NCBI GenBank assembly: GCA_016110215.1
Contig: JADWQD010000005.1
Coordinates: 1,550,001 to 1,614,000, forward strand
Length of the DNA: 64,000 bases
Origin: Capronia americana
Lineage: Eukaryota > Ascomycota > Eurotiomycetes > Chaetothyriales > Herpotrichiellaceae
Reading direction: 5' to 3'
This document shows positions 53,875 to 63,392 of the stretch, piece by piece (position 1 is the stretch's first letter; each line of letters begins with the position of its first letter). The position numbers were made by a program, and so were the translations under genes. The notes beneath the pieces were generated by a model. It searched no databases and was not told the origin of the DNA. It saw only the letters and a list, made by a program, of their open reading frames with translations.

Positions 53875-54913
53875 TCAATATAAATCACTCATCTTCGTGT
53901 CCTCTCCTTTTACAAACTTCAGCGGGTCAGCCAAATTCACCCAGCCAAGATACGGCTCGCTGATCTCATAGCCAATCTTTCTTTGGACGAATTCTGGGTA
54001 TTGGAGTAATTGCTCTCGAGGAACTGCCAAATATTGATTCTCCTCCTAGAGACCGGTTAAGATGTTTCCCAGAAATACGGATATTGTTGAAAGCGCGCGC
54101 ACTCACCTGGCGTAGATATCCTTTGATCATGAAATGAATATAAACCACTCTTTCCTCGTCCGTCGTCTTGTTCGCAGATCCGCCATGGTAGCAGGAAGCG
54201 AGCATCATGAAAGCATCGCCAGCCTCCAATTCTGCGTACACCGAGTCTTGCTCGTTGGGAGGATCCAATGTCGCCTGTAGATGGCTTCCGGGTTGGAATC
54301 GCGTGGCTCCGTTCTTCTTCGTAGTTCTCGTTCCTGCAAGAAATAGCCCGACGCTGGTGTCTCTTCCAATCTGATAATTGTCGGCCGTGACAGCCGGGTT
54401 GTTCACATGATGCACCATATCATCCCGGTGAAGGGGTTGTGCTTTACCGCCCGGGCGGATAGCAATCACAGCGCAGGAACTCAGCTGAGGGCGAGAAACA
54501 CATTCGTGGAGCGTATCACCTGTCCATGATTTAGTCGTCGTGGTGAGAAGAGTCTCATAGACCCCGCGCCACAGATCGTTGGACAGAACGTCCGTGCAGA
54601 AGGTCGGTGATCTGGCCGCGAGGCCTTGCGCTTTCCGGGTGTCCTTGGAAAAGAACTCGCCCTCATAGCCTTCATCTGCATCGAGGTAAGGTCGAAGTTC
54701 CTGTTCGAGGCCGGTCAGGGTGGATTTAGAGGCAAAGCCCCGAACGATGACACCTCCGTCACGACAAATAGCCGCAACGAGTTCCGAGGGCGATGTTGAA
54801 GAAGCGTTATATTCACACAATGTCGGCCTGGTTTCTCCCTCAGGCTTGAATTTGACCGATGCCTCTCCGGTTGGGACCGTCGAGTCCGTCGTGGTCACAG
54901 TTGTAGTCGACAT
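53875..54913 (-). CDS. Phytanoyl-CoA dioxygenase (PhyH) family Fe(II)/2-oxoglutarate oxygenase, 2 exons
   Basis: 325 residues with a double-stranded beta-helix fold. The iron ligands are His162 and Asp164 in PLHRDDMVHH and His243 in SCYHGGSANKT; Arg255 in EERVVYIHF is positioned to bind 2-oxoglutarate. RDGGVIVRGF near residue 51 is the usual domain start and RFQPGSH the turn before the distal His. Exon 1 is 54913-54107. Exon 2 (54045-53875) adds EENQYLAVPREQLLQYPEFV, IGYEISEPYLGWVNLADP and a short tail; without splicing the frame gives a spurious ending. Relatives in fungi include tailoring oxygenases of secondary metabolism. It diverges from the permease across about 580 bases. Substrate unknown. 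Confidence 0.88.
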
Positions 54914-55490
54914 TGTGTCAATGGCTTGGAGTGTTGGATTGAGGAAGCGGTCAGCGCCACCTGCGCACAATAAAGCCACTTCCCTACGGTTTTGATCATC
55001 GGCTTCGAGGTTGATCTACCCAGTAGCCCGGTCAGTCGACAGCGGGGCGGCCCTCGCACTCATACTGAATCGGGCGACGAATTCGAGTCGTAGGACATAA
55101 GCGACCTGTTTGCCCCACAGGGTTTGTCGGTGCTTACGGGTACAGAGTGACAGGGTGTGGAAAAGCGATAAGCAGAAGATCGCATGGGCCCTGCAGGGAA
55201 GCAGTCTAGGGAGTACGAGGTAGTGCCGGTATCTCCCAGGCCCCGGCCCCCCTCGCCCACCTTTAGCCATGCCCTTCCGTTCTCCCCTCGGAGCACAAAC
55301 TTTGATCTAATATCTTCCCGATGTTCGTCACAAACTCTGATTTATCTTCCCGGTGCTGATCTTAGCCAAAGTATACTCCATATACTCGAGCTTCTGCTTT
55401 GTTTGCTATTCCCAAGTGCGAGGCAAGAGATCCGCCACAGGCGGGCCAGCTCAGCTTCACATCTTCACACCTTCACACTTCACCAACACC
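54914..55490. promoter_or_regulatory. Divergent upstream region of the PhyH oxygenase and the APC permease
   Basis: 577 bases between divergent starts; suggests possible joint regulation. No specific motif assigned. Confidence 0.45.
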
Positions 55491-57035
55491 ATGTCGGACC
55501 AAACTTCAAACCCAGAGACATTCACGAGTGGAGCAGGCGAGAAAAAGGCAGCCTCCGAGGCCGTCACCTACAGTGCCGAAGAAAGCCAGTCGAAAGCAAT
55601 CATAGAGCAGCCATTCTCGTTGTTGTCACTTCTGGGCATTGCCTATAGCATCACTAACACCGCTATTTCGCTCATCATCGGCCTTGCCAGCGGCGCCTAT
55701 ATAGGCGGTGCTCCTCTTTACGTATGGGGCACACTCATGATGGGCTTCGTGGGATTCTGTGTTGCCGTGAGTCTTGGGGAACTCGCGTCTGCCATGCCAC
55801 ACTCTGGTGGTCAGTATTTCTGGGTCGCCCAGCTTGCGCCGCCCAGGATTCGACGTCCGCTGTCTTATTTGACCGGCATCCTCTCGTGGGGGGGCGCTGT
55901 CTTCACGGGAGCCTCAGGCAGCCTTACAATCCCATTGATGATTTTGGGCATGGCCAGCCTCAGGAATCCCGACTTTGAGTACAAGAAGTGGATGGGCTTC
56001 GTCGGCTTCCAAATCACGACATGGGGGATATTCTGCCTCAACCTGTTCGAACGCCTGCTTCCATACCTCGGGAAAGTCTGCCTCATCCTTCCGGTGACAA
56101 CGTTCATCATCATGTTTGTCGCCATCCTCGCCCGATCAGAGAAGCAGTCGGCCGAGTTTGTGTTTACGGAAATCAGGAACAGTTCCGGCTGGAATGACGG
56201 GGTTGCTTGGATGATCGGCATCAGCGCCATCCACTGGTGCTTTTCCTGTCTCGACTCCTGCACGCATATGGCCGACGAAATTCCCAACCCGGCGAAGAAC
56301 ATCCCAAAAGTGCTCTTGTGGACCGTTGGCCTCGGCGTATTGACTGGCTTCCCGTTTGCCATCGCTATCTGGTACGCCGTCACCGACGTGGATGCTCTAG
56401 TGGCCACCTTTGTTCCCCCGAGTCTTCAAGTCTTCTATCAGGCTCTGCGCGGCAATACCAATGGTGCTCTCGGGATCGAGAGTTTACTGGTTTGCTGCAA
56501 TATTGTGGGTGTTGCGGGCATCCATACCTGGCAGTCGCGCCTAGCCTGGGCCTTCAGCCGTGACCAAGGTTTCCCCTTCTCACGCTACATCGGAAGTGTC
56601 GCCAAAGCTCCATTCCGGACTCCGCTATGGGCCCATCTATGGTCTTGCATCTGGACCTCGATCCTTGGCTGCCTCTACATGGGATCGCCTCTGGCATTCA
56701 ATTCGTTCGTCAGTGGTGGAATCGTCTTGCAAAACATCACCTACTCCACATCAATCATCTTACTTTTATACCACGGCCGCTCGAAATTCGCCCATGGGAC
56801 TTTCTGGTACCCACGCCTCGGTCTTTTTTGCAACATTGTCGTGGTAGCATGGTCGACCGTGTCCATGGTATTCTACTGCTTCCCTTACTACCTGCCAGTG
56901 ACGGCGGCGGGGATGAACTATTTGGCGCCCGTCTTGGTTGTGATGTTCTTGTACGCCGGCGTGTATTGGGTTTTCTACGGGAAGAAGCATTATCAGCTAC
57001 CACCGATGATTGCACACTCTTTGGCTAACCAATGA
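55491..57035 (+). CDS. APC-superfamily amino acid/choline permease
   Basis: 514 residues, single exon, about 12 TM segments. An N-terminal Ser/Glu-rich tail is followed by FSLLSLLGIAYSITNTAISL (TM1) and the consensus block VSLGELASAMPHSGGQYFW, then LTGILSWGGAVFTGASGS. Later come CLDSCTHMADEIPNPAKNIP (the conserved E-x-P-x-P-x-x-x-P stretch after TM6) and SRLAWAFSRDQGFPFSRYIG. These are the marks of the fungal ACT/AAT group that includes Hnm1-like choline and GABA/amino-acid permeases. The ATG at 55491 follows a CACCATGT context; an upstream extension is open but is not part of the family. Located next to an oxygenase and a regulator, so it may import a substrate or export a product; that is inference. 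Confidence 0.9.
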   Translation: MSDQTSNPETFTSGAGEKKAASEAVTYSAEESQSKAIIEQPFSLLSLLGIAYSITNTAISLIIGLASGAYIGGAPLYVWGTLMMGFVGFCVAVSLGELASAMPHSGGQYFWVAQLAPPRIRRPLSYLTGILSWGGAVFTGASGSLTIPLMILGMASLRNPDFEYKKWMGFVGFQITTWGIFCLNLFERLLPYLGKVCLILPVTTFIIMFVAILARSEKQSAEFVFTEIRNSSGWNDGVAWMIGISAIHWCFSCLDSCTHMADEIPNPAKNIPKVLLWTVGLGVLTGFPFAIAIWYAVTDVDALVATFVPPSLQVFYQALRGNTNGALGIESLLVCCNIVGVAGIHTWQSRLAWAFSRDQGFPFSRYIGSVAKAPFRTPLWAHLWSCIWTSILGCLYMGSPLAFNSFVSGGIVLQNITYSTSIILLLYHGRSKFAHGTFWYPRLGLFCNIVVVAWSTVSMVFYCFPYYLPVTAAGMNYLAPVLVVMFLYAGVYWVFYGKKHYQLPPMIAHSLANQ

Positions 57036-57879
57036 TCAACTACGGGCATGTACCGAACAGCAGATGTGAATAGGGGGTCATCAATCTCCGAGTGGGGGGG
57101 TTTAGGGCGCTCCAGTTTGGATAAGTTCAAGTGGAGCGGCTTATCTTCTGTCGCACATGAGATATGAGTCGTTGAACGGAGCCGCTGTACATAGCATTCA
57201 TCAGTATCTCTGCTATGACCTCCTCCACTGTATCCAAGCACCGCTGGACTATGCACTTGATTATGCCGAGTACAGAGCATGCCAAACGAAGCCACAGCAG
57301 CCCTAGGCCCCCGTCTGGAGATTTGGACAGAGGACGCCATGCAGCTGAGAAGGTGCACGAGGGCAGCTGCACCTAGGCTCTCGTCCTAGCGCTCCGTTCT
57401 GCGTGGAAGCGGAGAAATGAAGCCACGAGCGAGCGAGGCTGTGAGAGCGGGAGCGAGTGGGAGAAAGCCACGGCGGCACGGACAGGCCCGATCGAGCTCG
57501 CTGCTGTAGCGCCAAGCCTAGCAGAGCCGGGCCCCCAAGTCTAGCCCTGCCTGGGCCAAGCGGAGGCCACCTTGTGGGCTGCCCTTCCCCCCCGGCCGGG
57601 TGGAATTCCAGCCGCATGCCCGTCTCGCAAAGGGAGGCCACAAGGAAGGTCCAATGGAAGCGTTGGTATGAACCTCCCTCCTCCCAGTATATACCTTCCC
57701 TGGCTCAGGATTCAACCCCTTCGCACTCTTTCTTCTTCTAGATTGTCTTCCCCTCAATTTTGTCTTTCTCCGTTGAAACCTAATCACCCACATTTCATCT
57801 GCAACGGCCGATCCGCCTAGTATCTGTGAATCAGTTTCGGCTATGCCTTTTTGCCACCCAAGCCGACCCGAACGATTCC
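57036..57879. other. Spacer upstream of the double zinc-cluster regulator
   Basis: 844 bases. 57400-57660 is GC-rich with purine-rich runs of GAGCGA/GGGAGC type and GGGCCC-like blocks. The last 100 bases are CT-rich leader sequence. No gene supported. Confidence 0.4.
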
Positions 57880-59427
57880 ATGGATGCGAACAAGGCCCTG
57901 TCCACCCAGACGAAGATCACATTTGGATCGGTCACGGTCCTTGAAGTGGGCCACATCGCCACAGGTGCTCCGAAGCCTCGCCAAATCAAGGACCGTTCCG
58001 GGTGTTTAGCCTGCAAGCGGCGCCGGGTGAAGTGCGACGACGCTAGACCGACATGTAAACACTGTGCCACGCGTGGAGAGGTCTGCGAGCGCGCCGCCGA
58101 TGTGAGCCAATGGAGGGTGTCGCTTTCTCAGCCTCGTCAGATCAACGACGGCAATGGCTGCCTGGCCTGCAAACGACGCAGGGTCAAGTGTGATCAGACT
58201 CTACCATCTTGTCGCCACTGCCAAAGACGCAACGAGCTGTGTCAGAGGCCGCCTTCACCACCCGGCATCGTCGTGAGCGCGTTCCCTCGCTTGCCGGATT
58301 CGCTGGTGGCCGACCGAGGAATCGATCTGCCCCACGCCCATTGGGACCTGCTGCACGATTGGTGCGACCGAGTCTGTCGCATCTTGTGCAATTTTGACAG
58401 AGATTCTAATCCGCTTTCTTTCTCCGTGCTCGAGACCTTGACCCGGTCCCATGCCGCGACCCATACCCTCCAGAGCTTGTCTGCGGGATATCGAAGGAAT
58501 TTCACCCTGCCGGAAGCGACGCGCTCTCTCGAAGAGCGCAGCAAAGCGTACCAATGCTTACGGCAAGAAATCGATGACAAAGATTGTGCAACCGAGGTGG
58601 TGCTCTTTACAGTCATCATCTTGGGCCACTCGTCCGGATGGCTTACCGACAACACGAGCGAATTCGGTCTGCAACACCTTCTCGCGGCCAATACCATGAT
58701 CGACGGCTTGCTTCGAGACTACAGCGACGAGACGAAGCTGAGTGAATTGTTCTCTCTCTCGGTCGGTATGTTTTTGTATTGGGACATGACTTGCTCATTT
58801 CTAGCACCTCTGGAGTCTCTTCCCACTCGCAACCCTCTCCTAGCCCAAGTCGCAAAGCGAATGGACAACGCTAAGCGTCCTCATTCAGTTGTGGGCATTT
58901 CCAGTGAGCTCCTTCTGGTGATTGGAACCATCGGAAGGTTGTGCCGGCGCGTGTGGGAAACAGATGTAAGTCATCCGACTCTCGAACACAGATTGGAATC
59001 ACAACTCCTGCAATGGCAACCACCGCCCGAAACTCCAGAGCTAGAACATGCTATCGTCGTAGCCCGTTGTCTTCGTTCGACGGGTCTTATTATGCTTTAT
59101 GGCCTCGACCAAACCGCGGAACGGGAAGAACTGATGGCCGCCCAAGTCGAGACCGTCATTGAGAACTTGAAGAAAATCCCGGAGTCGTCACCTTACTATG
59201 GATTCCAAGCCTTTGTCCTTTCCGTTGTAAGCAGCGAGATCATGGACCAAGAATCTCGAGAATTTTTCGTCGCCCAATTCCACCAATTGCACAAACATAA
59301 TCGGCTTCGGGCAAACTACCAGGCTCTGCAACTGGTTCAAGAAATCTGGGCGAAACGCGACTTGGGATACAAAGTCACCTTGCCTCAAGTCATGGGTCAA
59401 AAGGGCTGGTCTGTTATGCTTGGCTGA
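57880..59427 (+). CDS. Fungal transcription factor with two tandem Zn(II)2Cys6 clusters
   Basis: 515 residues. Two complete binuclear zinc clusters lie side by side: Cys 42, 45, 52, 59, 62, 69 in GCLACKRRRVKCDDARPTCK and on, and Cys 94, 97, 104, 111, 114, 121 in GCLACKRRRVKCDQTLPSCR and on. Both are preceded by PRQI-(K/N)D, so a unit of 52 codons (57976-58131 and 58132-58287) has been duplicated. Standard members have one cluster. The rest (LPDSLVADRGIDLPHAHWDL through LQLVQEIWAKRD) is the helical fungal-specific regulatory region, shorter than the classic fungal_trans domain and more like the DUF3468/Fungal_trans_2 type. I start at ATG 57880; a longer frame exists only from a non-ATG codon. 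It probably regulates neighbouring accessory genes. Confidence 0.9.
   Translation: MDANKALSTQTKITFGSVTVLEVGHIATGAPKPRQIKDRSGCLACKRRRVKCDDARPTCKHCATRGEVCERAADVSQWRVSLSQPRQINDGNGCLACKRRRVKCDQTLPSCRHCQRRNELCQRPPSPPGIVVSAFPRLPDSLVADRGIDLPHAHWDLLHDWCDRVCRILCNFDRDSNPLSFSVLETLTRSHAATHTLQSLSAGYRRNFTLPEATRSLEERSKAYQCLRQEIDDKDCATEVVLFTVIILGHSSGWLTDNTSEFGLQHLLAANTMIDGLLRDYSDETKLSELFSLSVGMFLYWDMTCSFLAPLESLPTRNPLLAQVAKRMDNAKRPHSVVGISSELLLVIGTIGRLCRRVWETDVSHPTLEHRLESQLLQWQPPPETPELEHAIVVARCLRSTGLIMLYGLDQTAEREELMAAQVETVIENLKKIPESSPYYGFQAFVLSVVSSEIMDQESREFFVAQFHQLHKHNRLRANYQALQLVQEIWAKRDLGYKVTLPQVMGQKGWSVMLG
57976..58287 (+). repeat. Intragenic tandem duplication of a zinc-cluster unit (2 x 156 bases)
   Basis: Two adjacent units of 52 codons encode near-identical cluster cores (GCLACKRRRVKCD in both), while third codon positions have diverged strongly and the intervening residues differ. 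This pattern means an old duplication with both copies held under protein-level constraint, rather than a fresh copy or assembly artefact. Confidence 0.85.
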
Positions 59428-60258
59428 GATCTGCAGGCCTCGGGAAAGAGAATCTAAACACAGATCAAGTGGCCCCGGTCGCAAAACAAAGCCGCCAGCG
59501 GGTATTTGAAATTGACCCTGAAGAGTGTGAACAAATGGACGACTCTGGCGTGATTCCGAAAATCCCGGCCACGGCGACCGGATCTGCCACAGTGCCAAAC
59601 AGACATGGGCGAATGGATCGGACGTCACTGTCGGCGGTTTGGAAGAATTTGACGATCCTGTTTGCCGGTACCACAGCGTCAGTCTCGCGAATCATGTATT
59701 CGGCCCTAGTCTGGGCGAGGCCAGCTCTCAGGTATTTAGAGGCAGGCCAGCAGGACTGTCTCTTCCATAAGGGACAGGAATGGAAAAGGAGACAGGCAGG
59801 CCAGCAGGGCCATGCCTTCTACAGAACGGAACCGCGCACCACATGCGCCCCGGACGAACACGACCAACGTCCTGGTGGCGTTACTCCCGTTAAAGGTCTT
59901 CGGCATCAATAGCCAACGTTCCTGGCCTTACCTCCTCGCCCCCGTCAAGAGTGTTCGAAATTAATAGCGGTTACCAGTCTGGCTTTCTTGGACGGTGGTT
60001 TCTCTCAGCTCGTGCTCTCCCAGGCTTGGCCGTCTTTATCACAGGAATGTCCCGCCGTTACTGTGTCTGACCTGGACTGGGTTGGAGGCGCCTATGGTGT
60101 GGTTTGGAGTTGTCGGTGTGGTAATATTCTACTCTCGATCCTATTCCCCATCTTGCGCGGTTTGGTGTTCAGTCACACCGTTGGCGTCGAGGTTGGCTGG
60201 AAACAACTCCCGCAACGGTACTAGATGAAGAGCTGGCTGAACGCAGTCAGCCGCCCCC

Positions 60259-60356
60259 AAGCGGATGGACAAGCAGAGAGGGAAAAACAGTTGGTCGAAA
60301 CTACGCTAAGCGGAGGGACAAGGAGAGAGGGCAAACCAGTTGATCGAGACAACTCC
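60259..60356. repeat. Imperfect 49-base direct tandem repeat
   Basis: Two adjacent units start AAGCGGATGGACAAGCAGAG and AAGCGGAGGGACAAGGAGAG at 60259 and 60308 and stay similar for most of their length. Origin unknown; local slippage or duplication is the simplest explanation. Confidence 0.7.
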
Positions 60357-60452
60357 GACATGTATGCCGAATGGGGAGTACGAGGAACAATGATTGACGA
60401 TACCAACGCGGTGGTGCGCACACTGTTAAATCCGAGGTGATCAAAGAGGTTA

Positions 60453-60758
60453 TCAGATTATTTTACGGGCAAGCAGGCTTTCCAGATCGATGCTTCCCCG
60501 CCAATGCCTCGGGAGGAAGATGGATACGTCCCCGTGGAACATTGCTGGTGACCGTGTGACAATGTGACGATCCTTTAGGGGATGCAGTCTTGTTATATCT
60601 TGGAAGAAGTCGGCGAACACCATCTCGTCGGTGGAGACGGTTGACTTGACGGAACAATGCATAGCGTGGCATGGCCAGCTGCTTAGCCCAAGGTGACATG
60701 AAGGGTCGGGAGCTCTGGGATGCTCAGCGACGCTCAGGTATGCTCGTGACCTGAGCAA
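60453..60758 (-). pseudogene. Possible fragment of a DUF7330-like protein
   Basis: The C-terminal 65 codons of this minus-strand frame read as protein, for example VFADFFQDITRLHPLKDRHI, SPAMFHGDVSIFLPRHWRG and SIDLESLLARKII. GDVSIFLPRHWRG resembles the beta-strand signature of a fungal domain of unknown function (DUF7330 type). The first part of the frame is unlike protein, so either an upstream exon is missed or only a fragment remains. Low certainty. Confidence 0.3.
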
Positions 60759-61852
60759 GGCATAGCAAGTTTAGCGGCGGGTTACGCTGCCACTGCTCAG
60801 AAATGCTTTGGTCAGTCACTGGCCCAGGTCTGAAATGGAATGGACTTGGACCTCTCGAATAATCGATATGCATCTCAATGAGATTTGAGCGTCAAGTGCG
60901 CAATATCTGACACTAGGAGATAAGGTCAATTAATTTACAAGCACGGTTCTGTCCTGGAATTTAGAGCTGTCCTTGCCGTTAATTAGACCTTCGTATATGG
61001 TGTATCAAGCACGTTCTGCACGTTTTCCACTTTTCCAGTGCTCGTACTCGGTACATGTTCGCCTGAATCGGCGCAAAGTGTAAACCAATCACGGCGTTAG
61101 GGAGTTTGTCCGGGAATGGACAGCTCACTCAGTAATCAAGACGCCTTTAGCACGTCGGGTCCGGCTCTGTAACGCGTAGTTTGCTGATTTCTGGATAATC
61201 AGCGATGGACTCCAGAACCCGCAAGGGGAAATACGACGACCAATTATACAAATGCTTTTTTTCAAAGCTGAAGTGACACACCACGAAAGTGAGACTCAGG
61301 TGAAAGTTCGGCACGGCCGGAGCAAGTTCGGCCAAAAGATCTTCCTCTCCGGCCTAGATTCGTCGCTTCTCTGCTCTCCAGCTTCTTTCTTCCACCATCA
61401 CCTGCTCATGCACAGTCGCATCACTACCCATAGTAGTAATCAGCGACGAGTCCTGAGGCATACACTGGATGACATCAAGTTGCATCCCCTCCAGGCAGAT
61501 GGGCCGACAAAACACCCAGTCTGAGCCAGTCGCGCGAGGCGGATTAACGCGCAACATTCTCCCTACGCCTGGATAATCATTAATGCGCATTTCATTGGCT
61601 GAATCTTTGCCCAGAGCCAGTAATGTGTCTTGCTGCACCTGGGTGATCAAGCATTTGTCGATACCATGGCGTGTCTATTGCCGTGATAGCATCATGGTGG
61701 ATGGGGTTCCGCCTCGCGCGAGACTCGCATCGGTCTCTACAGTATAAGAGGTGAGCCATGTCCCGATTTGATGTGGACAGTTTCACGGCACCATCAGCCT
61801 TGATCAGTACAACCACACACGCCTTTTGCCCAAACACTTCAAATCTCCCAAC

Positions 61853-63392
61853 ATGATTGTCGCAGGACCTCACAACTTCTACACCCTTGCCGAGGGCAGG
61901 CCGCTCCCCAGCAATGACACCAGTGTTCAGGTCCGCAACAAGCAGGGGGGAGGCCTGGTCCTCCTCCAGGATACCCAATTGATCGAGACGCTGGCGCACT
62001 TCTCCCGAGAGAGAATCCCCGAGAGAGTGGTCCATGCTAAGGCGATTGGCGCTCGCGGGTATTTCCAAGTCACCCACGACGTTTCCGACATCACCGATGC
62101 CGACTTCCTCAACGGCATCGGCAAGAAGACGGAGGTCCTGACTCGAATCTCCACGGTCGGCCCTGAATCCGGATCCGCCGACACCATTCGTGATTTCCAC
62201 GGCTGGGCGATCAAATTCAAGACGGCCGAGGGCAACAATGACTGGGTCTTTAACAATCAGCCCGTCTTCTTTGTCCGGGACCCTATCAAATTTCCCTCAC
62301 TGAACCGATCGCACAAGAGACATCCCGCCACCCATTCGACCGACGCCGATATGTTTTGGGACTTCCATGTCGGGTCTCCTGAGTCTGTCCATGCTCTGAT
62401 GTTCCTGTTCAGCAGCCGCGGAACTCCCGCATCTCTGCGAAACATCAACGGGTACAGTGGACATACGTACAAGTTCACCAAGAAGGACGGTTCGTTCCAC
62501 TATGTGAGGATCCATATCCATGCCGATGAAGGAGTCAAGAACTTGACCAACGACGAAGCCGTCAGGCTCGCCGGTACGAGTCCAGACCATCTGACGCTGG
62601 ACATGTTCAACGCCATCGAGGACGGCAAGTACCCATCATATACGGTGTCGATCCAGACCATCCACCCAGCCGACGTGGCGCTATGCCCGGTCAACATCTT
62701 CGACATGACGAAAGTCTTGCCTCACGCACAGTATCCCCTACGCCCCATCGGCAAGCTGGTTTTCGACCAGAATCCCGTCAACTACTTCTCGGAGATCGAG
62801 CAGGCCGCCTTCACGCCGTCGAACATGGTTCCCGGCATCGAACCCAGTGCCGACCCTATGCTCCAAGCTCGGATGTTCGCATATCCCGATGCGGCCCGCT
62901 ACCGTCTCGGCGTCAACTACCAAATGCTGCCCACCAATGCTGCCAAGGTGCCCGTCTATATCCCGACTGAGCGTGACGGCTTCATGAACTTCAGCGCCAA
63001 CTATGGCGCGGATCCGAACTACGTCAACAGCTCCATCCACGCTACAGGCTTCCACGACGCCGCCCGATCCGAGTACAAGCCGACCGAAGAGGTCCTGACC
63101 GGACCTGTTGTCTTCACCTCTGAGATCACAGACGAAGACTTCAAGCAACCTCGTGCGCTGTGGAGGGATGTCTTTTCCAAGGAAGAGCAGCAAAACTTTG
63201 TCGACAACATCTCCGGCAACATTGCTGGTATCAAGAGGGATTGGTTGCGAGAAAAGGTGTTTGGTAAGTGATTTCCATGGCTGTTGGTTTGTTTCAAATT
63301 CTAACAATGCTTTCGCAGATCTCTTCCGCCGCGTCGATCCATCGTTGGGAGATCGGATCCAGGAGGCTGTCAACAAGATCGTCAAGGCTTAG
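61853..63392 (+). CDS. Monofunctional haem catalase (small-subunit type), 2 exons
   Basis: 494-residue hydrogen peroxide-decomposing enzyme. Catalytic His61 is in RIPERVVHAK, the distal Asn135 in VFNNQPVFFVRDP, and the proximal haem ligand Tyr344 in RMFAYPDAARYRLG. Exon 1 is 61853-63263 and exon 2 is 63319-63392 (VF-DLFRRVDPSLGDRIQEAV). I start at the ATG at 61853 because the codon nine residues upstream is TTG. There is no C-terminal flavodoxin-like domain, so it belongs to the small-subunit clade, and no secretion signal or terminal SKL-type peroxisomal signal is present. The usual HAKGAGAFGYF reads HAKAIGARGYF here, a notable change next to the active-site His. Role in detoxifying peroxide from oxygenase reactions is plausible. 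Confidence 0.94.

Larger units (their letters stand above)
59428..61852. other. Long gene-poor spacer with short repeats and a possible coding relic
   Basis: 2.4 kb between the regulator and the catalase. It holds a duplicated AGGCAGGCCAGCAGG word (about 59743 and 59792), a 49-base imperfect tandem repeat at 60259-60356 and a minus-strand coding-like fragment at 60453-60758 (separate entries). No intact gene was found. The 3' part, about 61700-61852, is the catalase upstream region. Confidence 0.45.

Noticed and set aside
59469..59912. 147-codon open frame after the zinc-cluster regulator
   Set aside because: It begins with GTG, contains the duplicated AGGCAGGCCAGCAGG word and has no recognisable fold; treated as non-coding.
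60225..60440. Integrase-like text RPQADGQAERE suggesting a retrotransposon remnant
   Set aside because: Only a dozen residues match loosely, they coincide with the tandem repeat, and no reverse transcriptase, RNase H or LTR was found nearby.
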